Source: Candidatus Binatia bacterium
GTDB lineage: Bacteria > Desulfobacterota > Binatia > Bin18
Direction: 5' to 3'
DNA: 64,000 nt
NCBI GenBank assembly: GCA_022820725.1
Contig: JAJEFA010000018.1
Coordinates: forward strand, 23,672-87,671
Under the pieces are notes generated by a model that saw only the letters and a list, made by a program, of their open reading frames with translations, searched no databases and was not told the DNA's origin. Below are positions 33,198-41,719 of this stretch, in pieces; within the stretch, counting starts at the first letter, position 1, and the number at the start of each line of letters is the position of its first letter. A program made the translations under genes and the position numbers.

Positions 33198-34961
33198 TTA
33201 TTCTTTCGTAAACACAAAATTCTCTGTCATCCGTGCCCGGACCTCTTTTAAGTGCGTCACATACTTGGGAAATCCGCCGTTATAATTGCCGTCCTGACGG
33301 CGCTGAAATTCGCCCTCAAAATTATAATAGCCCGGCGTACAGTCCTGGTTGCGGGTGGTTTTGCCACGATGATGGATCACCTCCTGTACCCACCACTCCT
33401 CTGCCTCGGACAGCACGTCGATGGACTGATAGTCATGCCGCCGCACATAGTCGATACACGCCGCAATATGGTCGCCCTGAGATTGCAGCATATCCGTCAG
33501 ATTAAACTGAAATGAGGCCTGGTAGCCCCCCATGATAAACAGATTGGGGTAGCCCTGCGAGTGAATACCGAGCAGGGTTCGGATACCGGTGCGGTATTTG
33601 TCGTTCAGGTCGAGGTCGTTTTCTCCCTTGATCTGATTGTAAATCCCGGTTTTCTGCACCTCGAAGCCGGTGGCATAGATCAGGAGATCAAGCTCGTACT
33701 GTGTCCCGCCAAATACCGGTCCTTTCGCCGTGATTTCAGTGATGCCTTCGCCGTGGGTATCGATCAGGTGCACGTTGGGGCGGTTGAAGGTCGGCAGATA
33801 GTCGTTGTGAAAGCAGGGCCGCTTACACATAAACATATACCAGGGCTTGAGCGCGTCGGCAGTGACTTTGTCTTTCACGACCTCGTCAATGCGTTTGTGA
33901 ATCCGCATCATATAGTCGATATTGGCGTTCTCCTGCCGTCGGATTTTTTCCTCACGAGACATGGCCGCCCGTTCGGCCTTCTGCTCCTCGGTCAGCCGCG
34001 GTCCGCGCATAGCGCGTTCACGCCGCTTGGCCTGCCAGCCCGGTTTCAGTTTTCGTGCCCAGTTAGGATCGGTCGGCCAGTCGTCCCGGATATCAATCGA
34101 CGACGGCGTGCGCTGGAACACGTACAACTCTTTGGATGAAGCACCAAGACCGGGAATAGCCTGTACCGCAGTTGCCCCTGTGCCGATAATGCCGACGACC
34201 TTATCCTCCAGGCCGGACAAGTCCTCCTTGGTGTAATCATAGTCCCAGCGCGAAGTATGAAAGGAGTGGCCTTTGAAGGACTCCATCCCCTTAATTTTGG
34301 ACAGCTTGGGCTTGGACAGCGTGCCGTTGGCGCAGATTACGAAGCGGGCCTTCATGTGGTCGCCTCGGTCCGTGGTGAGGTACCACATCTCTTCTTCTTC
34401 GTTCCATATAGTTGAAGTGACCGTAGTCTGGAAAACCGCCAGCTCGTATAAATTGTATTTTTTGGCAATGGCTTGGCAGTGGGCCAGGATTTCCGGTCCC
34501 TTGGCGTAATGGTCTTTGGGGACGTAGTCCATTTCATCAAGCAACGGCAGATAATCATAAGCCACCACGTCGCAGGCCACCCCGGGGTAGCGATTCCAGT
34601 ACCAGGTCCCCCCGACGTCCGCTCCCCGCTCGACAATGCGGATACTCTCAACGCCATACTCCCGCAGCCGGGCCGAGGTGAGCAGAGCCGAGAATCCTCC
34701 ACCGATAAACAAGCACTCGACCGTATCGTTGATGGGCTCGCGGGGGAGAATCTCCCCGCCGTAGGGGTCGGTCTCGTATCTGGCGAAAGAACCGGAGAGG
34801 TCAGACGTATACTGCGCCGTGCCCTCCGGGCGGTAGTGCAGCCTCAGGTCGCGTTCCTCGGTGAATTTTTGCTTAATAGCATCGTAATACGCCTGCGATT
34901 TTCCAGATTTCGAGAGACCATTCATGCTGCCAATCAGGGGCTTCTCCTGCGCCTCACTCAT
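33198..34961 (-). CDS. Baeyer-Villiger monooxygenase (long N-terminal type, BVMO 2)
   Basis: 587 aa. An N-terminal extension of about 75 residues rich in charged helices (YYDAIKQKFTEERDLRL) precedes the FAD motif FIGGGFSALLTSARL. GGTWYWNRYPGVACDV, the BVMO fingerprint FKGHSFHTSRWDYDY, the NADPH motif GIIGTGATAVQ and LIYATGFEVQ follow in the expected order, and the C-terminal NQDCTPGYYNFEG is typical of this subgroup. GGAGG precedes the start. Same subgroup as the protein at 44-46 kb. It should oxygenate cyclic or aryl ketones. Confidence 0.9.
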   Translation of the reverse strand: MSEAQEKPLIGSMNGLSKSGKSQAYYDAIKQKFTEERDLRLHYRPEGTAQYTSDLSGSFARYETDPYGGEILPREPINDTVECLFIGGGFSALLTSARLREYGVESIRIVERGADVGGTWYWNRYPGVACDVVAYDYLPLLDEMDYVPKDHYAKGPEILAHCQAIAKKYNLYELAVFQTTVTSTIWNEEEEMWYLTTDRGDHMKARFVICANGTLSKPKLSKIKGMESFKGHSFHTSRWDYDYTKEDLSGLEDKVVGIIGTGATAVQAIPGLGASSKELYVFQRTPSSIDIRDDWPTDPNWARKLKPGWQAKRRERAMRGPRLTEEQKAERAAMSREEKIRRQENANIDYMMRIHKRIDEVVKDKVTADALKPWYMFMCKRPCFHNDYLPTFNRPNVHLIDTHGEGITEITAKGPVFGGTQYELDLLIYATGFEVQKTGIYNQIKGENDLDLNDKYRTGIRTLLGIHSQGYPNLFIMGGYQASFQFNLTDMLQSQGDHIAACIDYVRRHDYQSIDVLSEAEEWWVQEVIHHRGKTTRNQDCTPGYYNFEGEFQRRQDGNYNGGFPKYVTHLKEVRARMTENFVFTKE

Positions 34962-35060
34962 ATATGTAGTCCTCCGTACATCAACACTGGTCGTTCTTGA
35001 GACCGGCCGAGTATAACAGAGCCGTAGCGTAGCGGGGAAGCGGCGCCTGGGGGGTGCTGC

Positions 35061-35651
35061 TTAATCCGAGTACAGGGGATGTGAACCGAACTGATTTTTT
35101 TGCACAGCCTCCCCCGTGGTGGCCACATACCCGACCCCGCGCACGACGCTGTCGAGGTACTGGGCGATGGTGTCGCCAAACAACCGTTGCTGATATGCCC
35201 GCTTTCGATCGGCGGACAAGTCCGCCTTCAGGTAGGGAATCACGGTAATGGCTAGCTCGCTCTGCCGCTCACCCTGCACCGTGATGCGCCACTCCACACG
35301 GGCCGTCTTGCGTGAGGGCGGTCCGACTTCAATGTCAAATCCCACCCCTTCAAGCCACCTCACAAAATCGCGCTCGTAATGTACGCCACTGTAGTACGAG
35401 ACCGTGTCCTTTGCCCCAACCCCGGGCCATTTGAGAACCGTGGTTTCCCGACAGAAGGGATGATAGCGGGGGAGTTGACCGGGTTGAGAGATCACCTGCC
35501 AGACGCGATCCGCAGCAGCCTCAATCAGGTGCCGGACCTCTACCGCCTCGCCCGGCTCAAGCCCTCGGACCGCCAATTCGGTTTGCACTTGCTCACTGTC
35601 TGATTTCACGCTGGGATTCCCCGCTACAAATTCTGAGTAACCAGCACGCAT
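35061..35651 (-). CDS. SRPBCC (START/polyketide cyclase-like) family protein
   Basis: 196 aa. VEVRHLIEAAADRVWQVISQPGQLPRYHPF-type opening (shown here as VRHLIEAAADRVWQVI), then YERDFVRWLEGVGFDIEV and a long C-terminal helix, match the SRPBCC ligand-binding fold with a hydrophobic cavity. No catalytic motif can be assigned. The ATG lies 12 nt after the stop of the SnoaL-like gene; no strong ribosome site, so coupling is likely. Possibly a carrier or cyclase-like protein for a hydrophobic intermediate. Confidence 0.7.
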   Translation of the reverse strand: MRAGYSEFVAGNPSVKSDSEQVQTELAVRGLEPGEAVEVRHLIEAAADRVWQVISQPGQLPRYHPFCRETTVLKWPGVGAKDTVSYYSGVHYERDFVRWLEGVGFDIEVGPPSRKTARVEWRITVQGERQSELAITVIPYLKADLSADRKRAYQQRLFGDTIAQYLDSVVRGVGYVATTGEAVQKNQFGSHPLYSD

Positions 35652-35663
35652 GCAAGCGTCCGG

Positions 35664-36074
35664 CTAGCTATCGAACGTCCCACCAATCGCAGCCGTGTCG
35701 TTGTATTCGCGCAAGTAGGTGAGCTTACCATCCTCGGCGAATCGGAATTCCCACACGAATGCCATATCGCAGGCGCGCCCCGTTGCAACCGATTGGCCGT
35801 TCTTTTCTACGCCGGGCGCCGCCATCCTGCGCGTCTCCGGGTCGAAAATAAAATCGTGGAAGACGACTTCGCCGATCACCCAGGTCTCTGCCAGTTGCGC
35901 CAGATACTTTTGCAACCCCGCCGTACCCTCGTAGCGGCCGCCAAAAGGGAGATGGGACGGTAGAAAATTCTCCCATGCGAAATCGTCGGCCAGCAGCTTG
36001 GTGCACTCGGGGAAGTCCGTCAGGAGGAGGCCCATAAACTTGTTCACCGTGTCGATCGCCTCTTGTTTTGTCAT
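35664..36074 (-). CDS. SnoaL/NTF2-like family protein
   Basis: 136 aa. EAIDTVNKFMGLLLTDF, LLADDFAWENFLPSHLPFGG then RYEGTAGLQKYLAQLAETW, and FVWEFRFAEDGKLTYLREYND give the cone-shaped NTF2-like fold. The start is set by GAGGAGAGAAC; an in-frame ATG 36 nt upstream has no such signal. SnoaL-like proteins include cyclases, isomerases, hydrolases and binding proteins. It follows the AhpD-like gene and precedes the SRPBCC gene on the same strand. Confidence 0.78.
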   Translation of the reverse strand: MTKQEAIDTVNKFMGLLLTDFPECTKLLADDFAWENFLPSHLPFGGRYEGTAGLQKYLAQLAETWVIGEVVFHDFIFDPETRRMAAPGVEKNGQSVATGRACDMAFVWEFRFAEDGKLTYLREYNDTAAIGGTFDS

Positions 36075-36127
36075 GTTCTCTCCTCGCTCGTGTGGGTTGG
36101 GCGGTCCCACTTATAGTTCCCTATCGA

Positions 36128-36709
36128 TCACAGACTGCTCCGCATTTCTTCGGCGGGGCGGTGGATCGGACATGTCTTTTCGCGGTCCGCCAAGTCAAAG
36201 CAAAACAGGAACTTCGCAAACCCGCACAGCACCGCCATCGTCACCCCGAGCTCGAATATCTCCCCGTCACTGAAATGCGCGGCCAGCTCGTGATGCAGCT
36301 CCTCGGTCATATACCCGTGGAGGTTGGTGAGGACCATCTGCTCGCACAGCTTCAGAACCGCGCGGTCACGCGGCGAAAACACCTCGTTGTCGATATCGTC
36401 CGGAAGCGCATCAATCTGTTCCGTGGTCAGGCCGGCCCGTCTCGCCGAGACGGTGTTGACCCTGTTTCATAAAAAGCAGCCGTGGGTCTTGGAGAGTTTG
36501 AGGCGGAGCAGCTCCTTGGTGCGCACATCGACGCGGCCCTCGTAGAACACCCGCTTGTAGAAGCTATTGAAGTACCAATCGAGCAGTTCGGGCGCGTTGG
36601 CGCCAACCTCGATCAGCCGTGCGTCTCCGGCCTCGCGCATACATTCGTCGTACATCGCAGCCATATCGGGTGCGAGTTCCTCACGGGGGAGGCGTTTCAT
36701 GGCACACAT
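36128..36709 (-). CDS. AhpD-like (CMD family) protein with in-frame TGA: candidate selenoprotein, CxxU
   Basis: 193 codons including one TGA at codon 81. Upstream, DVRTKELLRLKLSKTHGC then F-L leads into the TGA; downstream, in the same frame, NRVNTVSARRAGLTTEQID, FSPRDRAVLKLCEQMVL and FSDGEIFELGVTMAVL follow. This is one continuous AhpD-like domain. In relatives with a CxxC redox pair the second Cys falls exactly where the TGA is, giving C78-F-L-U81 if read as selenocysteine. A SECIS-like hairpin begins 5 nt after the TGA. Start chosen at the ATG with AGAGGAG 7 nt upstream. Peroxide or thiol reduction is the likely activity. The alternative is a nonsense mutation in a dying gene. Confidence 0.72.
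36425..36461 (-). promoter_or_regulatory. bacterial SECIS-like stem-loop inside the AhpD-like gene
   Basis: Read on the minus strand, the bases after the in-frame TGA fold as a two-part stem. The outer stem is GGTCA with TGACC; the inner is CCGTCTC with GAGACGG around the loop GGC. The inner stem is perfect at 7 bp. The apical loop starts 20 nt after the TGA and opens with G. Known bacterial SECIS elements have a short apical loop with an early G, about 16-37 nt after the UGA (recalled from the literature on SECIS prediction). Supports selenocysteine decoding, with SelB not in the window. Confidence 0.65.
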
Positions 36710-36750
36710 AGCGTTGCTCCTCTACTCAGCGAAAATTCTCGTAAGCTTCG

Positions 36751-36960
36751 CTATCGAGTAGGACTCCAGTAGCGAAGTTGCGAGGGGGAATCAACACGGG
36801 TTGCTGTGAATATGTGCCGGTTGGTCTCATTGACCAACAGTAGGGCTCGCGGGGATATGCGCTCTACAACGTTGATGGGTTTATACTCGATTGTTTTCTC
36901 TGCCGTTTCCCATGATAACTCACAGCGCATTTGGGGAAAGCCTTCATACGCTTGAGGCAT
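36751..36960 (-). pseudogene. alpha/beta-hydrolase C-terminal fragment
   Basis: About 69 codons. IEYKPINVVERISPRALLLVNE resembles the segment before the catalytic acid in dienelactone hydrolase or esterase-like alpha/beta hydrolases (pattern RPLDVVxRIxPRPLLxVHGExD). No nucleophile elbow and no N-terminal part are present. Probably a broken gene remnant; it is the first of three fragments in this 0.8-kb stretch. Confidence 0.35.
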
Positions 36961-37079
36961 GAAGGAACGGGACTGGGGGTCACGGAGTAACGATTTCCGT
37001 GGATCAACCTTGTGCCCTTCCCTTAGCTTGGACTTCGCCTTTATGGAAGCGCGTGGACCAGCGGGCGCACATGACCAGA

Positions 37080-37294
37080 AACCTACGGTTTTGAGGAGGG
37101 CGCAGGCCGGGCGCGATATGGCCGAGTTGGAACTGACCGCCCTGACCGGTCCAGACAGTCTTGAGCCCGAGTGGGTCGAGACGTATCGAGAAGCCGGGGT
37201 AAGTATCCTGTATATGACGCCAGTCGGTCGCGAGAAGGACGCGATCCTCAGTGAGATGCGGACCTTTGCTCAGCAGGTCGGGGCGACTGTATGA
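37080..37294 (+). pseudogene. LLM-class oxidoreductase C-terminal fragment
   Basis: The translation near LRRAQAGRDMAELELTALTG, then EPEWVETYREAGVSILYM, follows the final segment of luciferase-like F420 enzymes (AGRDP, LEVT, then a YxEAGVxR strand-helix). Everything before is missing, and the frame upstream is unrelated. Antisense to the remainder of the MBL remnant frame. Confidence 0.45.
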
Positions 37295-37309
37295 ACAAGG
37301 ATTCCCCGC

Positions 37310-37519
37310 AGGATGAAACAGACCCTGATTCATGAACTGACGGATAGGGATAACGCAAATGAGCCTGCCGTCTTCTGCCACAAACTGTGGAGCTAACCAA
37401 TTTTTGTGTTTGGTCATCCCTTCCTCGGTGGCGTCAGGGAAGAGCATGTTGGGCTCCACGAACGGGCCTTCCATTTCGATCAAACGGGAAATGCTGATGT
37501 TGCCAAGTTCGATTGTCAT
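37310..37519 (-). pseudogene. MBL-fold metallohydrolase N-terminal fragment
   Basis: An ATG with GAGGA upstream opens a frame reading MTIELGNISISRLIEMEGPF, then MTKHKNWLAPQFV and GRLICVIPI, the start of an MBL-fold hydrolase. The HxHxDH zinc motif that should come about 40 residues later is absent, and the sequence turns into the antisense of the LLM fragment. So the promoter-proximal part survives but the enzyme is lost. From here to the nitroreductase gene (about 210 nt) I see no coding sequence. Confidence 0.5.
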
Positions 37520-37732
37520 TGTGTCCGTCCTCTAATGGGATTGATTGTTTCTACGAGTGGGCAGGTATGCATAAATCGCTGCACCGTTTGGGGCGAGGAA
37601 GTGCGCGGCCAAGACAAGAATGTCCTGATCTCATTGGCTTTCCAGAAAACTCTGACGCACATTTGCAGCAGCGACTGGATCAATACAAAATCCGCACTCC
37701 ACCGCGGCTCAGAACACTGGTGCATGGAGTCC

Positions 37733-38392
37733 CTACCCCAACGGCTCCCCCCACGAATCTGTAAACGCTAACTCCTCAATCGGCCGGCGTGAGATTGGTC
37801 CATGGCCACGGAGGAGGGGATAACCAATCGGAATTGCCGCAGCTGTGCCCCAACCGTCGGGGATGTTGAGAAGCTCCTTGACGGCAGGCTCGTGCTCGCA
37901 CAACAGAGTCGTCAACGTGCAGCCTAAACCCTCTGCTCGGCAGGCCAGCAAGAGGTTCTCAACTGACGGATATACCGATCCACCCCCTACGACAGAGGGG
38001 CGTTCCAGTTGAGCATCGGTGATAGCCATGCCTTCAGGAGCGAAGCAAAAGATACAGATGACAGGCGATTGTTCAAAATTCCGGGCTAGGTAATCGCCAG
38101 CTCGGATCATGCGCTCCTGTTTCTCGCGCACATCATCGGGTAGCTTCGCAAGCCCCGCGGCGTATGGTTTGGAATAGGCTTCCCAGATTTCACGGTACAA
38201 GACGCCAAGTCGTTCTTTCTTGGCCGAGTCTTTGACTGCAATAATCCGCCACGGCTGACGGTTGCCGCCGGTTGGTGCCCAGGTCGCGGCTTCTAATACG
38301 CGACGCAGGACGTCATCTGGAATGGGGTCTGGTCGTAAACGGCGGACGGCTCGTAAGGTACTCATTGCTTCATAGATTCCGATTTCTGGCAT
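37733..38392 (-). CDS. nitroreductase family flavoprotein
   Basis: 219 aa. RAVRRLRPDPIPDDVLRRVL and WAPTGGNRQPWRIIAV form the FMN-binding N terminus; PSVENLLLACRAEGLGCTLTT and a late IPIGYPL complete the nitroreductase fold. GAGGAGGAG precedes the ATG. Members reduce nitro groups, quinones or enones, or carry out dehalogenation, with NAD(P)H. Last gene of the long minus-strand run that begins with Rieske alpha 3. Confidence 0.87.
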   Translation of the reverse strand: MPEIGIYEAMSTLRAVRRLRPDPIPDDVLRRVLEAATWAPTGGNRQPWRIIAVKDSAKKERLGVLYREIWEAYSKPYAAGLAKLPDDVREKQERMIRAGDYLARNFEQSPVICIFCFAPEGMAITDAQLERPSVVGGGSVYPSVENLLLACRAEGLGCTLTTLLCEHEPAVKELLNIPDGWGTAAAIPIGYPLLRGHGPISRRPIEELAFTDSWGEPLG

Positions 38393-38473
38393 TGCTCCTC
38401 CTCAAGCGTTGGTCAATCTGTGAATTCGTCTTAGGGAGACGGCATGGTCATCCTTCTTTGCGTAATGGAAAGG

Positions 38474-39349
38474 CTACCGCTGCGCCCGTTCAACGACCGG
38501 AGCTACGCTCTTCACCGCTTCTATGCCGCTGCCCGATGCGGAGGCCAGGGCGGCAACCACCAGGCGAGTAACTCCGGCTTCGGCGTACTGTTTGATCGTG
38601 TCTACTGTGGGATCATCCCCTTGGGGTACGAGCATGACCGAAAACTCCAACTGGTCCGCATCGCGACCTCCTTCGCGGGCGAGCCGTTTTATTTTGGGCA
38701 GCGTCTCTTTGGCTTGCTCGGGCGTCAGATTTGCGGGACACCAGCCGTCAGCATACTGGGCGACACGTTTGATTGCATACTTTGGATCATGCGCGCCGAG
38801 CAGGATAGGCGGGTAAGGCTTTTGGACGGGTTTGGGAAAAAACTTGACTGGCGGAAAATTCACAAACTCTCCGGCATAGCTGGACTCCTCCGTCGTCCAC
38901 AGCTCACGCAGGGCTTCCACAGACTCGCGCAAATGTTTCCACCGCTTTTTGAAATGTACGCCCATGATCTCCGCTTCTTCAGGAAACCAGCCGGCGCCTG
39001 CGCCAATGATCATCCGGCCGTTTGAATACAGGTCCAGTGAGGCAATCGCTTTGGCAGTGGTGATGGTGTCTCGCTCTGGCAGCAGACAAATGCCCGTGCC
39101 AAGCTTGATGGTATCCGTCGCCTGAGCAGCGGCGGCCAACGCAACAAACGGGTCAGCCAAATGGGCGAAGAACTCGGGCACTTTGCCATCCCCAGTCGGC
39201 GAGCGGGGGTAGTAGGTCGTATAACTGGCGGGGATGACCAGATGCTCGGCGACCCAGAACGACTCAAAGCCAAGATTTTCAGCGGCCTGGGCGATCGCTC
39301 CTGGTTCACCGCTGTGTTCCGTTAAAAATACTGATACGCCGATGTCCAT
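38474..39349 (-). CDS. LLM-class (F420- or FMN-dependent) oxidoreductase 2
   Basis: 291 aa. LGFESFWVAEHLVIP, IKLGTGICLLPERD, DLYSNGRMIIGAGAGWFPEE and PPILLGAHDPKYAIKRVAQYADGW repeat the motif order of the enzyme at 25-25.9 kb, same length. The two are paralogues within one F420-type subfamily, with differing C-terminal halves around residues 230-270. AGAGGAAG precedes the start. It follows the TetR gene by 47 nt. Confidence 0.86.
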   Translation of the reverse strand: MDIGVSVFLTEHSGEPGAIAQAAENLGFESFWVAEHLVIPASYTTYYPRSPTGDGKVPEFFAHLADPFVALAAAAQATDTIKLGTGICLLPERDTITTAKAIASLDLYSNGRMIIGAGAGWFPEEAEIMGVHFKKRWKHLRESVEALRELWTTEESSYAGEFVNFPPVKFFPKPVQKPYPPILLGAHDPKYAIKRVAQYADGWCPANLTPEQAKETLPKIKRLAREGGRDADQLEFSVMLVPQGDDPTVDTIKQYAEAGVTRLVVAALASASGSGIEAVKSVAPVVERAQR

Positions 39350-39396
39350 GTTGATCTTCCTCTTAGCCTCACTCTTCTACGAGTAGGGTTGCGTGT

Positions 39397-40050
39397 TCAC
39401 TCGTGTATTTGACGGTCCAACTGCTGCTCAAGGTCCCGCAGGCGGCGGAGCAACTGTGGACGCCCTTTTTGTGTGGCAACAGCAAGCAGAGACAGCGTCA
39501 TCCCGTAGAGCAGTTCTGTTTCAAAGCCCTCCAAGTCGATCCCCCCTTCGATCCACAGCTCCGTGAGCCCACGGTGCATTACTTGAATATGACGCGCGAC
39601 AAGATCGGGGTGCCTACGGGACTCAAAAAATCCTTGCGCAATCCCGGCATCGATCCCGCGCTGCCAGAAGGTGGTGTAATGTTGGACGTTGCGGAGCGAA
39701 GGGAGTAACTCCCCCGTCGTCATCAGTGCCATGAATAAGCTGCGATAAAAGTTGGGGTCCCGTGCAAACTCCTGAACGGACAACCGCCCCAGTGCGTATA
39801 GGGCGTCGATGGGGTCCCGGAGGTCAAGTTCGTTGAGGGCGGTCTCGACCCGAACAGAGAAGGACTCTAGCAGCGCACCCAAGACCTGTGCCTTGGACCC
39901 GAATAAGTTATAGGGGGTCTTTAGGCTGACCTGGGCCTCTATTGCCAGCTCCCGCATCGACATATGTGGCAGTCCGTCTTTTTGGATCAACCGTCGTGCT
40001 GCCTCCAGAATCTGCTGTTTGCGCTCGTTCTTGTGTTTCTCTCGAAGCAT
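39397..40050 (-). CDS. TetR family transcriptional regulator
   Basis: 217 aa. N-terminal HTH: RKQQILEAARRLIQKDG, then MSMRELAIEAQVSLKTPYNLFGSKAQVLGALLESF, residues about 9-62. The C-terminal ligand domain is helical and typical in size. No strong ribosome site; an inverted repeat sits directly before the start codon and could let the protein control its own expression. The only regulator gene in the window; the palindromes ahead of the Rieske alpha 3 gene, five genes upstream, are good candidates for its targets. Ligand unknown. Confidence 0.9.
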   Translation of the reverse strand: MLREKHKNERKQQILEAARRLIQKDGLPHMSMRELAIEAQVSLKTPYNLFGSKAQVLGALLESFSVRVETALNELDLRDPIDALYALGRLSVQEFARDPNFYRSLFMALMTTGELLPSLRNVQHYTTFWQRGIDAGIAQGFFESRRHPDLVARHIQVMHRGLTELWIEGGIDLEGFETELLYGMTLSLLAVATQKGRPQLLRRLRDLEQQLDRQIHE

Positions 40051-40055
40051 GACAT

Positions 40056-40072
40056 GTTACCTAATGTGTAAC
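40056..40072. promoter_or_regulatory. inverted repeat before the TetR gene
   Basis: GTTAC and GTAAC are perfect inverted arms with a 7-nt spacer CTAATGT. The left arm is preceded by ACA, giving ACATGTTA, which also occurs in one of the palindromes at the Rieske alpha 3 promoter. An autoregulatory operator or an element controlling translation are both possible. Confidence 0.45.
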
Positions 40073-40101
40073 TCTGTCGAGAGCAATCGCGTGACGCGGT
40101 G

Positions 40102-41067
40102 TTATCTCTGCTCGCCTACGGCAACTCGGGGTGCCTCTTGTTGGTGTTCCTGTTCGAACGCGATGAACGTGTCGACCTTCATCAGACCCATGATCTCACG
40201 CGGAGTGGGTACGAACTGCGAGTGCTGGCTGAGATAGGCCGTGCCCGAACCGTTGGTCAGCGCTTCAGTCAGGACTGTGTACATCGCATTCGCCGCCGCC
40301 TGCAAGCTGTCTGCAGGGTTTGCTAGCATCGCGTAGCCCGCCTCACGGAAGTCTGCGAGCGTACAGCCTGGCGGGATAATCACGTTCAGCAGCGGGCCAT
40401 GGATATCGCGAGGGAGCTGCAGATAGAGGTCTCGTACGGTCTCCTGCGGGAGTGTATCGATGCGTGCGCCGTTATGTTCAAGTAGCAACGGTAAGGCCAT
40501 GTCGGCGCCGGCGTCGAGGTAAAGATTGCTGCGACGCACCAGTTCGTCGTAGGATACAGCATCCCCATCGCAGCGAGCGATAATCAGGAAGTTTGGATCA
40601 CGACGGGCAGAGAGCGCGGCCTTGATCCGGCTGACGGCGTCCGCCTCAGGCACCAGTACGCGGCCGCCGAGTAGCGGGCACTTCTTTGGGATGATCTGGT
40701 CCTCGATGTGGAGCCCGGCGGCGCCCGCGCGTTCGAGCTCGAACACCGTGCGCGCCACGTTATGCACACCGCCAAAGCCGGTGTCGACGTCGACGAAGAC
40801 CGGGACATCGACCGTGGCAGTGATGCGGGCGACCTGGTCGACCAGTTCTGTCAGGGTAATCATACCGATGTCAGGCCGACCCAGCAGGGCGCTTTCTACC
40901 GCGAAGCCGCCTATATGCAGGGCCTTGTACCCGACCTCTTCGGCAATGCGGGCCGACATGGCGTCGAAGACTCCGGCAGCCAGCAGGGGCTTGTGCTCCG
41001 CCAACAGGGCGCGCAGCCGTTGCGCCATTGTCATACCGGCGGTTGCTTCAGATGCACTCACAGACAT
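40102..41067 (-). CDS. isocitrate lyase/PEP mutase superfamily protein
   Basis: 321 aa. The barrel carries VDVDTGFGG (metal and substrate binding), GLHIEDQIIPKKCPLLGG with the mobile-loop Cys in KKCPLLGG (KKCGHLGG in isocitrate lyase), and IARCDGDAVS. Layout fits methylisocitrate lyase, oxaloacetate hydrolase or carboxyphosphonoenolpyruvate mutase-like enzymes. Pro-Leu in place of Gly-His after the Cys points away from a true isocitrate lyase. AAGGAGG precedes the start. It may cleave a C-C bond in a ring-derived 2-hydroxy acid. Confidence 0.83.
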   Translation of the reverse strand: MSVSASEATAGMTMAQRLRALLAEHKPLLAAGVFDAMSARIAEEVGYKALHIGGFAVESALLGRPDIGMITLTELVDQVARITATVDVPVFVDVDTGFGGVHNVARTVFELERAGAAGLHIEDQIIPKKCPLLGGRVLVPEADAVSRIKAALSARRDPNFLIIARCDGDAVSYDELVRRSNLYLDAGADMALPLLLEHNGARIDTLPQETVRDLYLQLPRDIHGPLLNVIIPPGCTLADFREAGYAMLANPADSLQAAANAMYTVLTEALTNGSGTAYLSQHSQFVPTPREIMGLMKVDTFIAFEQEHQQEAPRVAVGEQR

Positions 41068-41141
41068 GTTTATCCTCCTTGTTTGCGTGTAAAAGAATGG
41101 CTACCGGTGGGCGCTTGCCCCGTGAGCAGCTCGGGCCGTTC

Positions 41142-41672
41142 CTAGAAAATCAGGCGTAGATGGCCTGTGGGTACGACCGTCGGGTCGATTCGTACCACCC
41201 GGCGCGCGAGCTTTAGCTCTCCATCAACCTCACGAACGAGATCAGTGCGCCCGGCAGGCAGGAGGACGACCGGCTCGGATGCCCTCACAAAGCTGAGCAA
41301 GACATTCGACTCTGCCTGGTACGCTCCCTGTTCGTCAGTGGGTGATACCCGTAGGTTGGTGACGAATCGCCGGATACGCTGCGGGGGGGATTCTCCCCAC
41401 GCGTAGGGCCGAGACTCAGGCGTTTGGCGGAAGGCCCACAGTTTCGCGATCGAATCACGCGTGTCATCGACAATCAAAAATTTCTCATCCCACGGAGACT
41501 GCGTGGGATCTGCAGGCGTCGACGTTGAGGGAATCTTGTAGGTGAAGTCGTCCGTCACGACTTCAAGCCAGTCGGTCAACGTGTGATTGTCCAGCAGCGA
41601 TGTCTCATACGCCAGAAATTGCGCCACGCTACGTTCGGTCTCAGCATCGACGGATTTCCATCTGCTCATCAT
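41142..41672 (-). CDS. ring-hydroxylating oxygenase, small (beta) subunit 3
   Basis: 176 aa. AQFLAYETSLLDNHTLTDWL then VTDDFTYKIPSTST is the beta-subunit N terminus; PQRIRRFVTNLRVSPTD and ELKLARRVVRIDPTV match the family. AGAGAGG precedes two adjacent ATG codons, either of which could serve. It is separated from its alpha subunit by the SDR gene, an unusual order (alpha, SDR, beta). Structural partner of alpha 3. Confidence 0.85.
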   Translation of the reverse strand: MMSRWKSVDAETERSVAQFLAYETSLLDNHTLTDWLEVVTDDFTYKIPSTSTPADPTQSPWDEKFLIVDDTRDSIAKLWAFRQTPESRPYAWGESPPQRIRRFVTNLRVSPTDEQGAYQAESNVLLSFVRASEPVVLLPAGRTDLVREVDGELKLARRVVRIDPTVVPTGHLRLIF

Positions 41673-41719
41673 GTTCTACCTCTCTGCGTGCTCCTATAAC
41701 TGAGCGTGAGAGCCTGCGT

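Noticed and set aside
36128..36382. Treating the AhpD-like gene as two separate small genes
   Set aside because: The frame continues without a break except for the single TGA, and the conserved segment just after the TGA would be lost. One gene with a recoded TGA explains the data better.
37516..37725. A 69-codon minus-strand frame beside the MBL fragment
   Set aside because: No family resemblance, no start signal and a composition unlike neighbouring genes. I leave the stretch as non-coding.
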